In this document: in pieces, positions 62,939 to 64,000 of the stretch
Layout: each line of letters starts with the position of its first letter
Numbering within the stretch: the first letter of the stretch is position 1
Origin: Proteromonas lacertae
Lineage: Eukaryota > Sar > Bigyra > Opalinata > Proteromonadidae
NCBI GenBank assembly: GCA_002245135.1
Contig: NGBS01000605.1
Coordinates: forward strand, 61,448-125,447
Reading direction: 5' to 3'
Length of the DNA: 64,000 nucleotides
Translations under genes and position numbers: made by a program
The notes under the pieces: generated by a model
What the model was told of the DNA's origin: nothing
Databases searched by the model: none
Seen by the model: the letters and a program-made list of their open reading frames with translations, nothing else

Positions 62939-63562
62939 ATTTAATAATACTGTTGTTTGCGATTATTCAACTCCCTCTGGTAGAAGAGTAAAAAAGTATA
63001 AGCGGTATAGAAAATACATTTTCAATTGATAATGGTTATGTTCAGTATTATTTAGGCTGAAATAGTTAATAACATATCTGAATTGGTTTCCATTTAATAT
63101 AACATATAAATTTAAAAGACAATAAAGCCAAATACTATAATCAATTTTAGTATTAGTGGATGTTCAAATGACTATTATTCTCACCCCAAACACATTCGAA
63201 TCTATGGATCAACAGATAGTGATAATCCAAACTGGGAATTATTATATGAAAATGAAGATTTAAGATTAATTGAATATGGTTGTAATATAAAATCTTCTTA
63301 TCCATTACCAGTTGAAAAATCATATGAAATATATAAACTAGAAATAGTAACAATGAATAATTTCAATGATAGATTGAGTGTTTTTATTCAATTCAAATTA
63401 TTTGTTGTAAATGTAAACCATATACCAATATGTAAGAAAGATAATAATGAATATCCATCTGTATATGCTGGAGGTACATCTATATTAAAATGTGGTTCAG
63501 GAATAACATCTCGAAGATGTAATGAAAATGGAGAATGGGAAGAAAGTGAAGAGTGTTCAACA
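62237..63562 (+). pseudogene. Frameshifted, decayed continuation of the adhesin
   Basis: After the one-base gain at 62231-62237 (CCCCAAAA; sister copies have CCAAAA at 55292 and CCCCAAA at 63184) the homologous protein continues in another frame to 63029. It then recurs in pieces: a discoidin-like unit (63060-63440) is broken by apparent extra bases in AAAA (about 63115) and TTTT (about 63145), and a CCP-like unit ends near 63562. Either this is a decaying segment or homopolymer errors in the assembly break an intact gene. Confidence 0.65.
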
Positions 63563-64000
63563 GTAAAATCACTTGAATATTATCATAACTATTATAATCT
63601 AACAGTTGGAATAAAATATACAATAAAACCCAAAACGAAAGGATTTTGTTCATCAATTGAGAATTTAGAAATACCAAGTGATAATGGTTTTGAAATGAAA
63701 AATGGAGAATTGATAATCAAATTAAAAAAACCAATAGATGAATTTGTTGAAGTAAAATTTCAATGTGGAATTGATGGATCTACTACAACATTGAGATTTT
63801 TGAGTAATGATGGTTATATGTTATATTCTAATTCAAAGATAAATGAAATTAGAAGTGTTTTGTATAATGATGAAGTGAAAAGTTGTGAAATATCTCCATC
63901 ATTACCATTTGGAGTTTATTTTAACCCAAATTATTGTATAATCAATGGATATTTATCCAATGTTGTAAGTGAAATGAAAGAATATAGAATAAGATATCTA
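63563..64000 (+). repeat. 438-bp exact repeat, 3' copy (runs off the window)
   Basis: The match to 45317 begins abruptly after TCAACA and continues to the last base, with no difference seen. It is preceded by a CCP-like unit (NENGEWEESEEC) rather than by the sequence upstream of the first copy, so the join is chimeric. The reading frame is open and could be a further part of the same protein or a second gene copy. Confidence 0.9.

Noticed and set aside
1-64000. Reassigned stop codons
   Set aside because: Gene ends use TAA and TAG, one clear gene seems to end at TGA (6775-6777), and Trp is TGG. The single TAG at 45122 is not enough to argue for a variant code.
1-64000. tRNA, rRNA, CRISPR or transposon
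   Set aside because: I scanned the gaps for GGTTCGAAT-like B boxes, inverted terminal repeats, transposase or reverse-transcriptase motifs and spaced short repeats, and saw none.
44400-64000. PA14-like units as a toxin relationship
   Set aside because: PA14 and GLEYA-type folds are common in adhesins and glycan-binding proteins; nothing else here suggests a toxin.

Overview
The window is nuclear DNA of a very AT-rich, gene-dense, intron-bearing unicellular eukaryote. I read 21 protein genes in 64 kb, about 69 introns, and gaps often under 150 bp. Introns are tiny (21 to about 50 nt, two near 105 nt) and nearly all run GTAT...TAG. TAA, TAG and apparently TGA act as stops and TGG encodes Trp, so the code looks standard. 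Poly-Asn, poly-Gln and Ser-rich stretches are common. A copine, a four-repeat cyclic-nucleotide-gated channel, a DENN protein, a DIX/SOSEKI-like protein, MEKK-type and pseudo kinases, a kinesin-14-like motor and a giant surface protein fit a free-living or host-associated protist. I cannot name the lineage.

Layout, left half: 1-385 is the 3' end of a gene. 505-4599 (-) is a seven-exon pseudokinase-LRR gene. 4899-6619 (-) is an unrecognised protein. 6775-8386 (-) is an N-acylated MEKK-like kinase. 8515-8873 (+) is a five-exon mini-gene. 9118-11310 (+) is a copine with two introns that look U12-type. 11646-18436 (+) is the tetra-CNG channel. 18543-19204 (-) is an SP-rich protein with KEN and RxxL motifs. 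19535-20687 (+) is a secreted EGF protein. 20831-21430 (-) is TCTP. 21648-23412 (-) is a helical-repeat protein. 23667-24551 (-) is a Cys-rich protein. 24712-25660 (-) is U1-70K. 25824-28745 (-) is a DENN protein.

Right half: 28837-29781 (+) is a coiled-coil protein. 30024-32269 (+) is a UBA/coiled-coil protein. 32393-33113 (+) is unrecognised. 33312-39182 (+) is a 1,884-residue disordered protein with W-x-P-x-G repeats. 39306-39950 (-) is the DIX/SOSEKI-like protein. 40474-41293 (+) is free methionine-R-sulfoxide reductase. 41453-44340 (+) is the kinesin. From 44434 to the window end runs a giant secreted adhesin-like gene built from putative-Ig, PA14-like, discoidin-like and Cys-rich modules. 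It contains a ~5.8-kb internal tandem duplication, one in-frame TAG, a frameshift and a decayed 3' part that ends in an exact 438-bp repeat of its own 5' region.

The neighbours do not form a pathway. The themes are membrane-linked signalling (acylated kinase, copine, CNG channel, DENN), cytoskeleton and polarity (kinesin, DIX protein, the disordered protein), and housekeeping (TCTP, U1-70K, fRMsr). The most interesting signals are the mosaic duplicated adhesin, the candidate minor-spliceosome introns, the tetra-CNG channel, and an LRR gene whose six introns all cut the same codon of the repeat.
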